Below are positions 6,064 to 14,055 of a stretch of 21,168 bases of DNA, one piece after another. The translations under genes and the position numbers were made by a program. Origin of the DNA: a virus; the IMG/VR virus record IMGVR_UViG_3300017751_000307, positions 1-21,168 of that record; one strand, 5' to 3'. The notes beneath the pieces were generated by a model. It had not been told where the DNA came from. It worked only from the letters and a program-made list of their open reading frames with translations, and did no database searches. Within the stretch, counting starts at the first letter, position 1, and each line of letters opens with the position of its first letter.

Positions 6064-8607
6064 TTAAGCTCCCATTAATCCAAATTGGTTAATATTACTT
6101 TTCTCTTGTGTTTTGGTAATACGAGAGGTAATTTTTTCATTATCTATATAAACATCTTTATTTGCCGTAGATACATTTGTTAATTCTTTTATGGCGTTTA
6201 CTACCTCACTCATATCAGTACCAGCTACTTGTTTAGCTGCACCAACTATATCACCACTTGCAGCCATTTGAGATATCGTTCCCATTTCAGTTTCCTCAAT
6301 AGGAGATTTTGCTGCCATTATTGGGTTATCTTTGTAATTCCCATAAGCTTCTTGTTCTTGTACTGATGCATCAGCAGGAGGTCTTACAGTTTCTGTTTCT
6401 TCTGTATCATCTCCGCCAAAGAAACTACCAAACCATCCTAGCGTATCCTTTATTTGGTCATATATGAAAGTACCTAAACCACTAAATACTGATTTAATAC
6501 CTTCCCATAGAGTAGTAACTATATTACCTACCATTTCAACCATACTACCAAGAATACCACTTACCATTTCACCAAATCCAATATCTCCTTTGAAGAAATC
6601 TATAATATATCCAAATGTATTAGCGATATGTGTGATTACATCTCCTATTGCTTTGAAAGCAGTTCCAACAACAGTACCTACAATATTACCAAGAAAAGAA
6701 AATGTACGATTCATAATATCCATTAACTTACCACTATCCCCTTTAGGTGAAAATATTTTAGCAAATAAATCCTGTATAGGTTTAAGAGCATTCATCATAG
6801 CATCAAATCCAGGTTTTAATGCACCCATAAAAGCTTCTATTGTTTTTCCAATTCCTTTGAATAAAAAACTAGTAATAGATACTATTGGTTTTATAACGGC
6901 TGTTAATATTTTACCTGCACCTGATAGAATAGGTACAAGACCAGATAACGCACCCATTAGTACTTCACCAATAGGTAAAAATGCTTGTGTTAGTGATGCA
7001 CCCAATGCTGAAACTTTATTACCTAAAGATTCTAATCTACCTTGTCTTTCTTCTTCTAATGCTAATTTATCAGTTGCGGCTGCAATCTCTTCTTTACTCA
7101 TATTAGAGATATCCATTCCAGCTTTAAGTGCCTTTTGTAAAAGTTTTCCTCTTTCACCTTCTGTACTTAATCCTAGTTCTTGGATTCTAGCCATGTTTTG
7201 CATCTCACCAAGAGTCATACCTGTTGCTTTTTCAAGAGCTTCTTGTTCAAATACACTCATGTTTTGTAAATCAACTTGGTTTCTAAGTTGTTCTACCATC
7301 GATGCTTGTGCACCAACTACATCACCTTGAGCTGCAAGATAACGAGATTGAGAGAAGTTTAAGTTAGTACCTAAGATAGCACTAGCTTCCATTTCACCAC
7401 CAATTGAATCTTGGTAGTTTAATAAACCACGAGATACCTCTACTGCCTTTTTAAGAGATGTACCTAATTTAGCTGCATTTATTGCTGCAGCTCCCATCGC
7501 TTGTACATTTCCTCTAAAGAATCCATTTGCATCTTCCGCCGATTCTGCAATATCAGCCATTACTTTACCTGGAGCAACTCCTGCTTGTTTAGCTAAGTGA
7601 GTTAATGATTCTAAGTTAGATTGAGCAACTTCTTCACTCATTCCACTCATGTTTTGGAATGCTTTATTTAATTTTGCTGCATCTTGTGTTGAAACCCCAA
7701 AGTTCTTACTAAGAACTGTCATGGATTTCATTGTATTTGCAGCTGGTTGTTCAATACCACCAAATTCGTTTGTGAAATCAGCTGCTGCTTTAGCAACATC
7801 TTCCATCGATGCACCTAATCCAACAGTTTCTAAATAGACGGAATTTATATTCCCTTCCATTTCTTTGGTTTGAGAATTTAGTAATCCAGTCTCATCCCTA
7901 AATGCTTTTGCACCAGCCTCCATGTTTGCAAATGCCTTAATAGCTAAGGCTATTACAGCAACAATTCCAAATATAATTGCTTGAGGACCTGTTAACATTG
8001 CAACACCCATTGCTCTAAACCCTCCTATGGAAGATTTAACAAATCCCATGATACCAGCCTTTCCTCCTGCAGCTGCAGCAGAAAAACCAGTAACAAAACG
8101 TTTTGCAGAATCAGAAATAGCACCTTTCATTGATTCAAGAGGACCTGAGGTTATACTTTGAAGCATTCCACCCAATACAGGTATACTTCCAAGTGAACTC
8201 TGAAACCCATCAAGACCAGAAGTTAAGGTATCTGAAAGTCTCATAGCTTTGGAATCTAATTCGTTAGTTAACTTTAACCTTTCTGAATCTGCAGATAAGA
8301 TATCAATATTTGCTTGAACTTCTTTTTGTTTTTGTGGAAGAAGTTTTTTATTTGCACCAAAATATCGTTTAGATAATCCAGCTTTTTGTTTTTCTAGTGC
8401 TAAGATTGCATCTTGAGTAGATTCATAATCAGTTGCACCTGAATTTATACTTTTTAATCTATTATTAAATTCCTTTTGAGCATCAGATACTTTTTTTTGA
8501 GATTTTTCAGTATCATCAATCATTTTATTTAACGCACCGGTTAATGATTGAGATACTTGTAAAGCCTCATTATATTCTTTCTGAATTTCTGCCTTTGATT
8601 TTGCCAT
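6064..8607 (-). CDS. Tail tape measure protein (847 aa)
   Basis: This is the longest alpha-helical protein in the tail cluster. It sets tail length by stretching through the tube and is ejected ahead of the DNA. Residues 1-130 are charged and coiled-coil-like (Lys/Glu/Gln heptads); residues about 204-226 form a membrane-like hydrophobic segment (QAIIFGIVAVIALAIKAF); residues about 225-520 are Ala/Met-rich helices; residues about 530-740 hold further hydrophobic, Gly-containing segments and several Trp/Phe clusters, which fits membrane insertion during ejection. At roughly 0.15 nm per residue, 847 residues predict a tail of about 125 nm. It is preceded by the frameshifted gp26-like region and a small basic protein, the classic place for a tape measure. 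The start at 8607 lies 3 bp after the previous stop and has no strong Shine-Dalgarno sequence. Confidence 0.88.
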   Translation of the reverse strand: MAKSKAEIQKEYNEALQVSQSLTGALNKMIDDTEKSQKKVSDAQKEFNNRLKSINSGATDYESTQDAILALEKQKAGLSKRYFGANKKLLPQKQKEVQANIDILSADSERLKLTNELDSKAMRLSDTLTSGLDGFQSSLGSIPVLGGMLQSITSGPLESMKGAISDSAKRFVTGFSAAAAGGKAGIMGFVKSSIGGFRAMGVAMLTGPQAIIFGIVAVIALAIKAFANMEAGAKAFRDETGLLNSQTKEMEGNINSVYLETVGLGASMEDVAKAAADFTNEFGGIEQPAANTMKSMTVLSKNFGVSTQDAAKLNKAFQNMSGMSEEVAQSNLESLTHLAKQAGVAPGKVMADIAESAEDANGFFRGNVQAMGAAAINAAKLGTSLKKAVEVSRGLLNYQDSIGGEMEASAILGTNLNFSQSRYLAAQGDVVGAQASMVEQLRNQVDLQNMSVFEQEALEKATGMTLGEMQNMARIQELGLSTEGERGKLLQKALKAGMDISNMSKEEIAAATDKLALEEERQGRLESLGNKVSALGASLTQAFLPIGEVLMGALSGLVPILSGAGKILTAVIKPIVSITSFLFKGIGKTIEAFMGALKPGFDAMMNALKPIQDLFAKIFSPKGDSGKLMDIMNRTFSFLGNIVGTVVGTAFKAIGDVITHIANTFGYIIDFFKGDIGFGEMVSGILGSMVEMVGNIVTTLWEGIKSVFSGLGTFIYDQIKDTLGWFGSFFGGDDTEETETVRPPADASVQEQEAYGNYKDNPIMAAKSPIEETEMGTISQMAASGDIVGAAKQVAGTDMSEVVNAIKELTNVSTANKDVYIDNEKITSRITKTQEKSNINQFGLMGA

Positions 8608-8610
8608 CTA

Positions 8611-8850
8611 TTAAAGTCCAGCGTATTTCTTAAGTTCTTTTGGAATTTTAACTCCTGCTTTTTCTGCATCAATAATTGATTTTCTCATTTTATCCTGTGC
8701 AGAATCTAGATTATCTACTGCCTTTTTGAAATCATTATCTTTCTTTAATAATTTTCCAAGTTTTCTGGCAAATAATCTACTTATAATACCTTCGTTTTGA
8801 AAGTATGGTTTGGATTTAAGTTCTCTTAATTGTTTTTTAGTTATCTTCAT
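8611..8850 (-). CDS. Small basic helical protein upstream of the tape measure (79 aa)
   Basis: I do not recognise this family. The protein is short, lysine-rich and almost wholly helical (MKITKKQLRELKSKPYF, later DFKKAVDNLDSAQDKMRK), without cysteines or a membrane segment. The ATG at 8850-8848 is chosen because GGAG lies six bases upstream; a TTG at 8862, in frame, would include that ribosome-binding site and is rejected. The gene is first in the tape-measure operon: a terminator (8888-8918) and the CTATATTTATAG element (8871-8882) lie immediately upstream, and the tape measure starts 3 bp after its stop. It may be a tape-measure chaperone or a tail terminator/assembly helper, but this rests on position alone. 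Confidence 0.7.
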   Translation of the reverse strand: MKITKKQLRELKSKPYFQNEGIISRLFARKLGKLLKKDNDFKKAVDNLDSAQDKMRKSIIDAEKAGVKIPKELKKYAGL

Positions 8851-8870
8851 ATTAATCTCCAATTATACTA

Positions 8871-8882
8871 CTATAAATATAG
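8871..8882 (-). promoter_or_regulatory. Candidate late promoter CTATATTTATAG for the tape-measure operon
   Basis: The minus strand reads CTATATTTATAG here, 20 bases before the ATG at 8850 and just downstream of a rho-independent terminator. The identical dodecamer stands 22 bases before the tail tube ATG. No TTG box is seen 19-20 bases upstream, unlike the promoters at 696 and 1035, so it may be a -10-only late promoter read by a phage factor. Confidence 0.5.
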
Positions 8883-8887
8883 AGCAT

Positions 8888-8918
8888 AAAAAAAGTGAGG
8901 AATTATTTCCTCACTCTT
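8888..8918 (-). terminator. Rho-independent terminator after the gp26-like/frameshift region
   Basis: On the minus strand the arms at 8918-8907 and 8902-8891 pair over 12 bp (one G-U pair) around the loop ATAA, followed by a T tract (8894-8888). The 5' arm encodes the last residues and the stop codon of the frameshifted frame. This separates the sheath/tube/gp26 side from the tape-measure operon. Confidence 0.85.
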
Positions 8919-9145
8919 ACATTTGGCCCCTTTGGGGAAGAGCCTTGTTGTTGTTTTTGAGATTTTTTTACTTGTTCTTGCTCTTTTTTCTTAGCATCAG
9001 CAAGTTGTTTATAATAAAACATTCTAATGTGGACTGGTAAACGATAAACTCCTTCTTGAGTAAACCCATTACCATAATAACACATTTCAAAAATCTGTTG
9101 ATGGAGTATAACTGAGTAGTTACTCGGTAGGCCAAAAAAACCCAA
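8903..9145 (-). CDS. Out-of-frame extension of the gp26-like protein (76 aa added by +1/-2 frameshift)
   Basis: An open frame shifted by one base relative to the gp26-like gene overlaps its end and continues to a TAA at 8905-8903. The only start codon inside the overlap is a TTG at 9145; its upstream GGGAG is too close to serve it, and the next Met, at the end of QQIFEM, lacks a Shine-Dalgarno sequence. The frame's upstream limit is a TGA near 9168, so ribosomes must enter within the overlap, where seven T (minus strand) occur. Crossing there yields GLPSNYSVILHQQIFEM, aromatic-rich helices (GVYRLPVHIRMFYYKQL), then a Lys/Gln-rich tail. It resembles the C-terminal extensions made by frameshifting in tail assembly chaperones next to tape measure genes. 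A separately initiated small protein is the alternative. Confidence 0.65.
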   Translation of the reverse strand: MGFFGLPSNYSVILHQQIFEMCYYGNGFTQEGVYRLPVHIRMFYYKQLADAKKKEQEQVKKSQKQQQGSSPKGPNVRVRK

Positions 9146-9878
9146 CTCCCATAGGGATGTTTTTCACCTCCACATCTCCTGTTTGTTCATCCTCGAAATC
9201 GAATTCCATATTGATATCAGGTGTTATCTTAGCAATGTATTCTCTGAATGCTCTAGTATCACGAGTAATGAATTTGTTATTAATGAAGTTAGTGATAGAT
9301 TTTGTATCAGATTCACCATTTACTGAAAGAATCATGTATCTATATCTTGTAGTAAGTTCTGCTGATACACTACCCTTGTTTAATCTCTGTAATGCTTTTA
9401 TATCAGCATCTATCTTTGATTCATCTCCATGAGTTAGAATCTTAAATTCTAATTCATCTTTTCCATGTGGTGTAGTGAAATCGTATTTATTTTCAGAAGA
9501 TAATAAATCAAAATCAATTTCTTTTGTTTGTACTTTACCTAAATCAACAATAACCTCTTGCTGTTCTCCCAATGAGTTTAGTACTTCTATTTTGTATTCA
9601 GGTCCATAACCTAATACACGAGTTGCTAATAATATTGCGTTTTTATCCCCTAATACAATATCATCTATATTAATTTCTTTTTCAACTATAATTGATTCGA
9701 AAAGCCGGTCTATCACTACCCCCTTTCTCACTAGATTCTGCGATGCAAGAATTTCTTCTTCACGAGCAGTCATATATTTAATCTCAACGGTTCCCTTCGA
9801 GAGAGGATTACTCTCAGGATAACACTTACCTTGTGAGGGTAGTGAGATGATTTCTGTTGGAAAATCATAATTTGCCAT
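9120..9878 (-). CDS. T4 gp26-like baseplate hub/assembly protein (252 aa)
   Basis: The N-terminus carries the gp26 family pattern: LPSQGKCYPESNPLSKGTVE, then YMTAREEEILASQNLVRKG, then VIDRLFESII, as in T4 gp26 and its marine phage relatives. Members act in baseplate hub assembly; the position just before the tape measure also fits a tail assembly chaperone role. The rest alternates strands and helices and ends MGVGFFWPTE. The 0-frame codons GGG TTT TTT TGG near the end contain the proposed slip site, so two products are predicted: 252 residues, and about 324 residues after the shift. The ATG at 9878 has no clear Shine-Dalgarno sequence; the TATATTTATA element lies about 24 bases upstream, and a strong terminator separates the gene from the tail tube gene. 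Confidence 0.8.
   Translation of the reverse strand: MANYDFPTEIISLPSQGKCYPESNPLSKGTVEIKYMTAREEEILASQNLVRKGVVIDRLFESIIVEKEINIDDIVLGDKNAILLATRVLGYGPEYKIEVLNSLGEQQEVIVDLGKVQTKEIDFDLLSSENKYDFTTPHGKDELEFKILTHGDESKIDADIKALQRLNKGSVSAELTTRYRYMILSVNGESDTKSITNFINNKFITRDTRAFREYIAKITPDINMEFDFEDEQTGDVEVKNIPMGVGFFWPTE
9134..9140 (-). other. Candidate frameshift slip site (T7 run)
   Basis: On the minus strand the gp26-like codons are GGG TTT TTT TGG. A Phe-tRNA on the second TTT can move +1 (or -2) within the seven T and re-pair perfectly; the next codon in the new frame is then GGC and reading continues for 76 codons. A -1 shift would not enter that frame. GGAG lies about eight bases before the slip codon and could act as an internal stimulator. 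The gp26 stop TAA follows within four codons. Confidence 0.6.
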
Positions 9879-9901
9879 AAACTTTTATTTTTAATGTTCG
9901 T

Positions 9902-9912
9902 ATATAAATATA
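9902..9912 (-). promoter_or_regulatory. Candidate late promoter (TATATTTATA) for the gp26-like gene
   Basis: The minus strand reads ATATATTTATATA around 9914-9902, with the core shared with 8871-8882 and 10504-10515. It lies between the tail tube terminator and the ATG at 9878, about 24 bases from it. No -33 TTG box is visible. Confidence 0.45.
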
Positions 9913-9930
9913 TAACTTTGAAAAAGTTGT

Positions 9931-9963
9931 AAAAAAAAAAGGTTCTCACTAAGAGAACCTTTT
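9931..9963 (-). terminator. Rho-independent terminator of the sheath-tube transcript
   Basis: On the minus strand AAAAGGTTCTC (9963-9953) pairs with GAGAACCTTTT (9947-9937) around TTAGT, an 11-bp perfect stem followed by a run of ten T (9940-9931). It lies 30 bases after the tail tube stop. On the plus strand it is followed by a short T run and might also work, but no plus-strand gene needs it. Confidence 0.9.
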
Positions 9964-9992
9964 ATATGGAAGTATCAAAAGTATTGTTTGTA

Positions 9993-10481
9993 TTAGTATT
10001 CTAATATAGCGTAATCGTATGAAAGAGTTAAAGTAATTTCAGATGGGTCATTTGAACTCCAATCTAAATCATTAAATACTGCACTGTTAATAAATGCACC
10101 TTTAATTTTCCAATTTTCGATTTTATCTCCAACTGGTCCTAACATATAGATATCGATATCTTTTTTATAGAAATCTGCATATCCATCTCTACCTGTAATA
10201 GATTCGTGTGATGTTCTCACCCATTCCATTACTTGTTGTGCTCCACTTGGAACGATTGGGTCGTATAGAGTAACCTCTATATCTTGCCATTCACCTTTAC
10301 CTTTTAATTTTCTCTTTACGTTGATATGGTCTAGAACAACAGGTTCAAATGTAATTGAAGGTCTGTTAGCCGCTTTAATAAGATAAGAAGCGATACCATC
10401 AATTTCCATGATGTATCTGTTCTTCATCTTCGGTTCGAAGTTCGTGTAGAACATATCGTTAAATTCTAATACTTCTGCCAT
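9993..10481 (-). CDS. gp19: Tail tube protein, T4 gp19 type (162 aa)
   Basis: The subunit of the inner tail tube, polymerised as stacked hexamers on the baseplate initiator inside the sheath. Its length (162) matches T4 gp19 (163). Visible family features are the N-terminal NRYIMEIDGI strand, RPSITFEPVVLDHINVKRK, WQDIEVTLYDPI, the central helix VMEWVRTSHE, and the C-terminal WKIKGAFINSAVFNDLDWSS followed by EITLTLSYDYA. The ATG at 10481 has AGGAG at good spacing and the CTATATTTATAG element 22 bases upstream. It follows the sheath gene by 55 bp, the standard sheath-tube order, and is ended by a strong terminator, which suits a highly expressed structural gene. Confidence 0.92.
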   Translation of the reverse strand: MAEVLEFNDMFYTNFEPKMKNRYIMEIDGIASYLIKAANRPSITFEPVVLDHINVKRKLKGKGEWQDIEVTLYDPIVPSGAQQVMEWVRTSHESITGRDGYADFYKKDIDIYMLGPVGDKIENWKIKGAFINSAVFNDLDWSSNDPSEITLTLSYDYAILEY

Positions 10482-10503
10482 TTTTTTATCTCCTAGTTAA
10501 CAA

Positions 10504-10515
10504 CTATAAATATAG
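10504..10515 (-). promoter_or_regulatory. Candidate late promoter CTATATTTATAG for the tail tube gene
   Basis: This is the same twelve bases as at 8871-8882, at almost the same distance from the start codon (22 bases), in the short gap between sheath and tube genes. It would add tube transcripts to those from the sheath promoter, fitting the higher tube demand. The arms CTATA/TATAG are an inverted repeat, so orientation is set only by the gene. Confidence 0.5.
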
Positions 10516-10536
10516 TTATTTTTTATTTTTAATTAA

Positions 10537-12912
10537 TTATGCTGAGAACGATGCTCCTGTTGGTAAAATGTTGAAATCAATTACAATGAATTCAGCCGTT
10601 TTTGTAGGTTGTAAGTAAATAGCCCCTGCCAAGATATTTCTATCGATAACGTCTGGTGTATTGTTTGATTCGTCCATTACAACTCTAAAAGCATAAAGTC
10701 CTTGTCTTTGTTGTATTCCTTCTAAATAAGGATTCACAGTATTTAGGAACTTACCTCTCGTTTGAGATGTGTTTTGTTCAAATACTAAGTATCTTGATGT
10801 TGAAGCAATATATTTCTTAACTTTGATTAATAATCTTCTTACGTTGATTCTATCAAGTGCAGATGCTCTATCTTGTAGAGTTTTCTGTCCAAATGCAACG
10901 ATACCTTCACCAGGGAAAGAAGCGATTGGATTAATCTTACCTTCATATAGTGTATCTCTTTCAGCATGTGTTAATCTGTTTAATACAGAAACTGCTCCTG
11001 TGATACCACCTCTATTTAATCCAGCTGGTGCAAACCATTCGGCAGCAACTGCATCATTTTCAGCGTATATTCCTGGCATCAATACTGATGGTGGAACTGA
11101 AGTTAGTTTATTAGTTCTACTATCAATTGTTTTAACCCATGGGTAGTAAGTACCAACATAGTTAGAATCAACTGATTCACCTTGTAGAATAGCCTGAGCT
11201 ATTGTATCATCTTTATCAGTTGAATCACCAATGAAGAATGCATCTTCTCTAGATTCTACCATATCAACTACTTTATCGAATACATAAGAATGTAATCTTC
11301 TAACTACACCTGGTGCAGATACTAAGTTAATATCGAAATCATCTGGATTAGATACTGAGTTAATTGCCTTTACATATGCAACTGAACCACTTGCTGTTGA
11401 AGTAGATAAGTTAAATCCTTGTGAGTTACCAGCACCCCATTCTGAATCATCAGCCTTAGCCGATTTGATTGTTGGAGATTTACCATCGAATCCACCTTGG
11501 AATCCTACTGTAAACTGTCTCTTATTGATTGTTGATGCATCATCTGATGTAGATATAGTATAAGCAAAGTTATAAGTTCCATATCCATCATCTGAGTGAT
11601 TTTGAGTACCACCTGAAATGTTTATATTTGCATCAAATGAGAAAGCTGTATTTCCACCAACAGTTGCCGAAGCAGGTAGTGGTGATAAATATCCTTTGTT
11701 ATCAATTTTAACAATTGCACTTTCTAAATCTATACCTGAGTAAGCTACTGATTTAGAAGAATTGTTATCTGATGAACCTGTTGAGAATATCACTGCTGGA
11801 ATATCTGATTCAGAACCACCTACTAAAATTGGATTAGTATATGCACCATGTCCAAATGGTACTGCAGTTACAGGTGATGCTCCTTCTTTAATCGTTTCAA
11901 CTCTAACGAATTTAGAACGATTTGCATAATCACCATTCATTGTCATTTTTCCAACTGCATCAATAGTAAGATTTTGGTCACCAATTGCTTTCTTAATATA
12001 GTTAGGTGATGCAGGGTCTAGTGATACATTGTTAAATGTTTCTAGTACTACTTTTCTTTTATCAGTATCATTAAATGAACGAATAGCTACTGAGAAAGTT
12101 CCGTAATCAGTTGCATTTGAACTACCAGCCGCTTTTACATTAAAGATAGATACTTTATATTCTGTGTTTGCATAATTACCATCACCAAGAGTATGTAACT
12201 TAAATAAGTTATGTCTCTCACCAGAAATCAACTGTGATTGTATCCAAGGAGTGGAAGCGTGTTGAACATCATGTGTGAAATCTTGGTCTGCTAATTCAAC
12301 AAGTGAAACTTGTGAACCACTATTAGTTAAGTGGTTAGCAAAGTTTGTTGCCGCATTTTCAAAATATTTGTATGAATAAACGTTTTTACTACCGAAAGCA
12401 TCTTCTCCAAATACATCTGATATATCGTTTCCAGCTGATGGAAGTACAGATGCTGAAATTGCAGTTCCTAATAAAGAACCTGAAATTTCAAATGCTGATG
12501 CTGAGGGTGATGAGTTAATTACTGTGGTATCGTCTAACTCAACATTTAATGCTAAGTTATCAGTTGCATGAAGGATACCAATTATTTGGTCATCTTTCGT
12601 TCCAACTCCACTTAATTTAATACCTAGAGGTTTAGCTTGAGTATAACCACCAATATGTCCTACACGAACAATAGTAGCCACTCCAGCTTCTCTTAGATAA
12701 TTTTGTACGGTATATCCCGAATAGTAATCTCCATTGGGTGTACCGAATATTTCTTCGAATTCTGATTGTGTATTAACAACGGTTGGTACGAAAGCAGGTC
12801 CTTTATGGAAAGGTCCAATTATTGCTGCTCCGATTTCTCCAATTCCTTGTGATAAGAAAGAAAGGTCATTTTCTCTCGTAAATACACCAGGTGATACAAT
12901 CTTTTCTGCCAT
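10537..12912 (-). CDS. gp18: Tail sheath protein, T4 gp18 type (791 aa)
   Basis: The contractile sheath subunit. The N-terminus shows the family start (SPGVFTRENDLSFL, later GAAIIGPFHKGPAF and YLREAGVATIVRVG). The C-terminus has the conserved sheath core: INVRRLLIKVKKYI, FEQNTSQTRGKFLNTVNPYL, GIQQRQGLYAFRVV, and a final ILAGAIYLQPTKTAEFIVID strand that interlocks neighbouring subunits. At 791 residues it is longer than T4 gp18 (659); the extra length lies in a Ser/Asn/Gly-rich middle (about residues 120-520), presumably surface domains on the outside of the tail. The ATG at 12912 follows AAGGAG eight bases upstream, one of the strongest ribosome-binding sites in the window. The tail tube gene follows. 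Confidence 0.93.
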   Translation of the reverse strand: MAEKIVSPGVFTRENDLSFLSQGIGEIGAAIIGPFHKGPAFVPTVVNTQSEFEEIFGTPNGDYYSGYTVQNYLREAGVATIVRVGHIGGYTQAKPLGIKLSGVGTKDDQIIGILHATDNLALNVELDDTTVINSSPSASAFEISGSLLGTAISASVLPSAGNDISDVFGEDAFGSKNVYSYKYFENAATNFANHLTNSGSQVSLVELADQDFTHDVQHASTPWIQSQLISGERHNLFKLHTLGDGNYANTEYKVSIFNVKAAGSSNATDYGTFSVAIRSFNDTDKRKVVLETFNNVSLDPASPNYIKKAIGDQNLTIDAVGKMTMNGDYANRSKFVRVETIKEGASPVTAVPFGHGAYTNPILVGGSESDIPAVIFSTGSSDNNSSKSVAYSGIDLESAIVKIDNKGYLSPLPASATVGGNTAFSFDANINISGGTQNHSDDGYGTYNFAYTISTSDDASTINKRQFTVGFQGGFDGKSPTIKSAKADDSEWGAGNSQGFNLSTSTASGSVAYVKAINSVSNPDDFDINLVSAPGVVRRLHSYVFDKVVDMVESREDAFFIGDSTDKDDTIAQAILQGESVDSNYVGTYYPWVKTIDSRTNKLTSVPPSVLMPGIYAENDAVAAEWFAPAGLNRGGITGAVSVLNRLTHAERDTLYEGKINPIASFPGEGIVAFGQKTLQDRASALDRINVRRLLIKVKKYIASTSRYLVFEQNTSQTRGKFLNTVNPYLEGIQQRQGLYAFRVVMDESNNTPDVIDRNILAGAIYLQPTKTAEFIVIDFNILPTGASFSA

Positions 12913-12950
12913 TTTATTTACTCCTTAGTTAATTTTATGTATATTATACT

Positions 12951-12960
12951 CTTATATAAG
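12951..12960. promoter_or_regulatory. CTTATATAAG palindrome upstream of the sheath gene
   Basis: The 81-base gap before the sheath lacks the TATATTTATA element but holds the perfect palindrome CTTATATAAG and, downstream of it on the minus strand, TATAATATAC. The same ten-base palindrome lies in the gap before the 715-residue fibre (18608-18617). Either could be a binding site or chance in AT-rich DNA. Confidence 0.25.
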
Positions 12961-12993
12961 TATTAATAACTTCACCGAAAAATATTTTTTATA

Positions 12994-13734
12994 CTAATAA
13001 TAAGAAATCGTTCCAAATATTCTTTGATGTTGAAACCCATTTTTGAAATCAGTACCATGATAACTATTCGGTTGTGTTTTGAAAAAGTGAGCATTCCTAG
13101 GAATACACTTCACTTCTTTTATTTCTTCAAACCCACTAAATGGGTCTGAAAAGTTTTTTCTTTCCTCTTCTGCATAAAATCTAGTTCCATAGTCTGTATA
13201 GTCTAAGTCTAAATCTCCTACATACAAGATTCCTTTATATCTAGGTAGCTCAAGGGATTCGATAATTTTTTTATTATCATATCCCATATTATTACCTATA
13301 TTATAAATATCATCTGAATGGGGATAAAGTGTATGTACATTGTTAGAAATACATAAATTTACACTCCATTCCAGTTTTTTTCCAGTATTAGGTCTAAATA
13401 GAATAGGAAAATTATCTAAATTTTCTTCTTGTATTTTTTCTAACCTGTCAATTATTTTACCTTGAAGTCCAATATATTTTTCTCCCTCAAGATGCACTCC
13501 ATTATTATTTTGAACTAAATACTTATTTTTACCACTAGTTAAGTTATCTAATCCAATTTCATCTATTTTATGTTTATCCCTTTCTAAAACCCAATATTTG
13601 TAATTTTTCAAATCTTCTTCATATGGTGCTAACGCATCAAGTGCAGCAGAGTACAAATATTCATTCTCTTCATTAGTTATTATATTTTCAATTTCTATAT
13701 GAGGAAAGGGTGAAATAAATGATTCGTGTTTCAT
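12994..13734 (-). CDS. 2-oxoglutarate/Fe(II)-dependent oxygenase-like protein (246 aa)
   Basis: The protein has the metal and cosubstrate residues of the prolyl-hydroxylase-type double-stranded beta helix: H139-x-D141 (TLYPHSDD), a distal His226 (NSYHGTDF) and Arg238 (HQRIFGTISYY). Its length and the start (FISPFPHIEIENIIT) fit the short oxygenases common in T4-like marine phages. These enzymes use 2-oxoglutarate and oxygen to hydroxylate a protein or small-molecule side chain; the substrate here is unknown. The position between the fibre/Hint genes and the sheath suggests a virion protein as target. The ATG at 13734 lies 15 bp after the coiled-coil gene and has no Shine-Dalgarno sequence; the gene looks more AT-, Lys- and Asn-rich than its neighbours, consistent with separate acquisition. 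Confidence 0.7.
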   Translation of the reverse strand: MKHESFISPFPHIEIENIITNEENEYLYSAALDALAPYEEDLKNYKYWVLERDKHKIDEIGLDNLTSGKNKYLVQNNNGVHLEGEKYIGLQGKIIDRLEKIQEENLDNFPILFRPNTGKKLEWSVNLCISNNVHTLYPHSDDIYNIGNNMGYDNKKIIESLELPRYKGILYVGDLDLDYTDYGTRFYAEEERKNFSDPFSGFEEIKEVKCIPRNAHFFKTQPNSYHGTDFKNGFQHQRIFGTISYY

Positions 13735-13749
13735 ATTAATAAAAAAAGC

Positions 13750-14055
13750 TTATTTTGCTTCTTGCAATTCTTCTTCAGCTGGAGCTTCTTTTTCAACAGG
13801 TGTAAATTCACCAGTTTTAGGGTCATAGTTCCCATCTCCATACTTTTCATTCAATCCTTTGAAAATTTCTTGTTCAGATTGTGCCAATTCTAGATGTTTT
13901 TGTATTAAAGCATCTTCTTGCTCTTCAAATTGTTGAATAGTTCTACTTTTTTGAATAGAAAGCTGTCCTAGTTGAGTGAAAATAACACCAACTGATTTTT
14001 TCAAATCTTCGATTGATTGAATTTCTTCTTTTGTAAATTTTTGCGTATTCGCCAT
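13750..14055 (-). CDS. Small coiled-coil protein (101 aa)
   Basis: Residues about 8-70 form a Gln/Glu/Lys-rich helix with heptad-like spacing (SIEDLKKSVGVIFTQLGQLS and QQFEEQEDALIQKHLELAQS), followed by EKYGDGNYDPKTGEFTP and a Pro/Glu-rich acidic tail. Proteins of this form, with the GDGNYDPKTGEF-type motif, occur near structural genes of T4-like marine phages, but I know no proven function. It may be a minor structural or assembly protein. No cysteines or membrane segments are present. The ATG at 14055 lacks a Shine-Dalgarno motif; a TATATTTATA element stands about 34 bases upstream. Confidence 0.7.
   Translation of the reverse strand: MANTQKFTKEEIQSIEDLKKSVGVIFTQLGQLSIQKSRTIQQFEEQEDALIQKHLELAQSEQEIFKGLNEKYGDGNYDPKTGEFTPVEKEAPAEEELQEAK

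Noticed and set aside
6464-7330. Plus-strand open frame of 288 codons opposite the tape measure
   Set aside because: It is a shadow of the tape measure gene, with no ribosome-binding site and a composition typical of complementary frames.
8860-8862. TTG start for the small basic protein
   Set aside because: The TTG overlaps the GGAG ribosome-binding site that serves the ATG at 8850.
9903-9910. TATAAATA on the plus strand as a T4 late promoter
   Set aside because: There are no plus-strand genes for it to drive; the motif is better read as the minus-strand element, though its near-symmetry leaves orientation open.
13741-13760. Terminator between the coiled-coil and oxygenase genes
   Set aside because: A four-base AAGC/GCTT stem followed by a T run is too weak to claim; the 15-bp gap argues for co-transcription.
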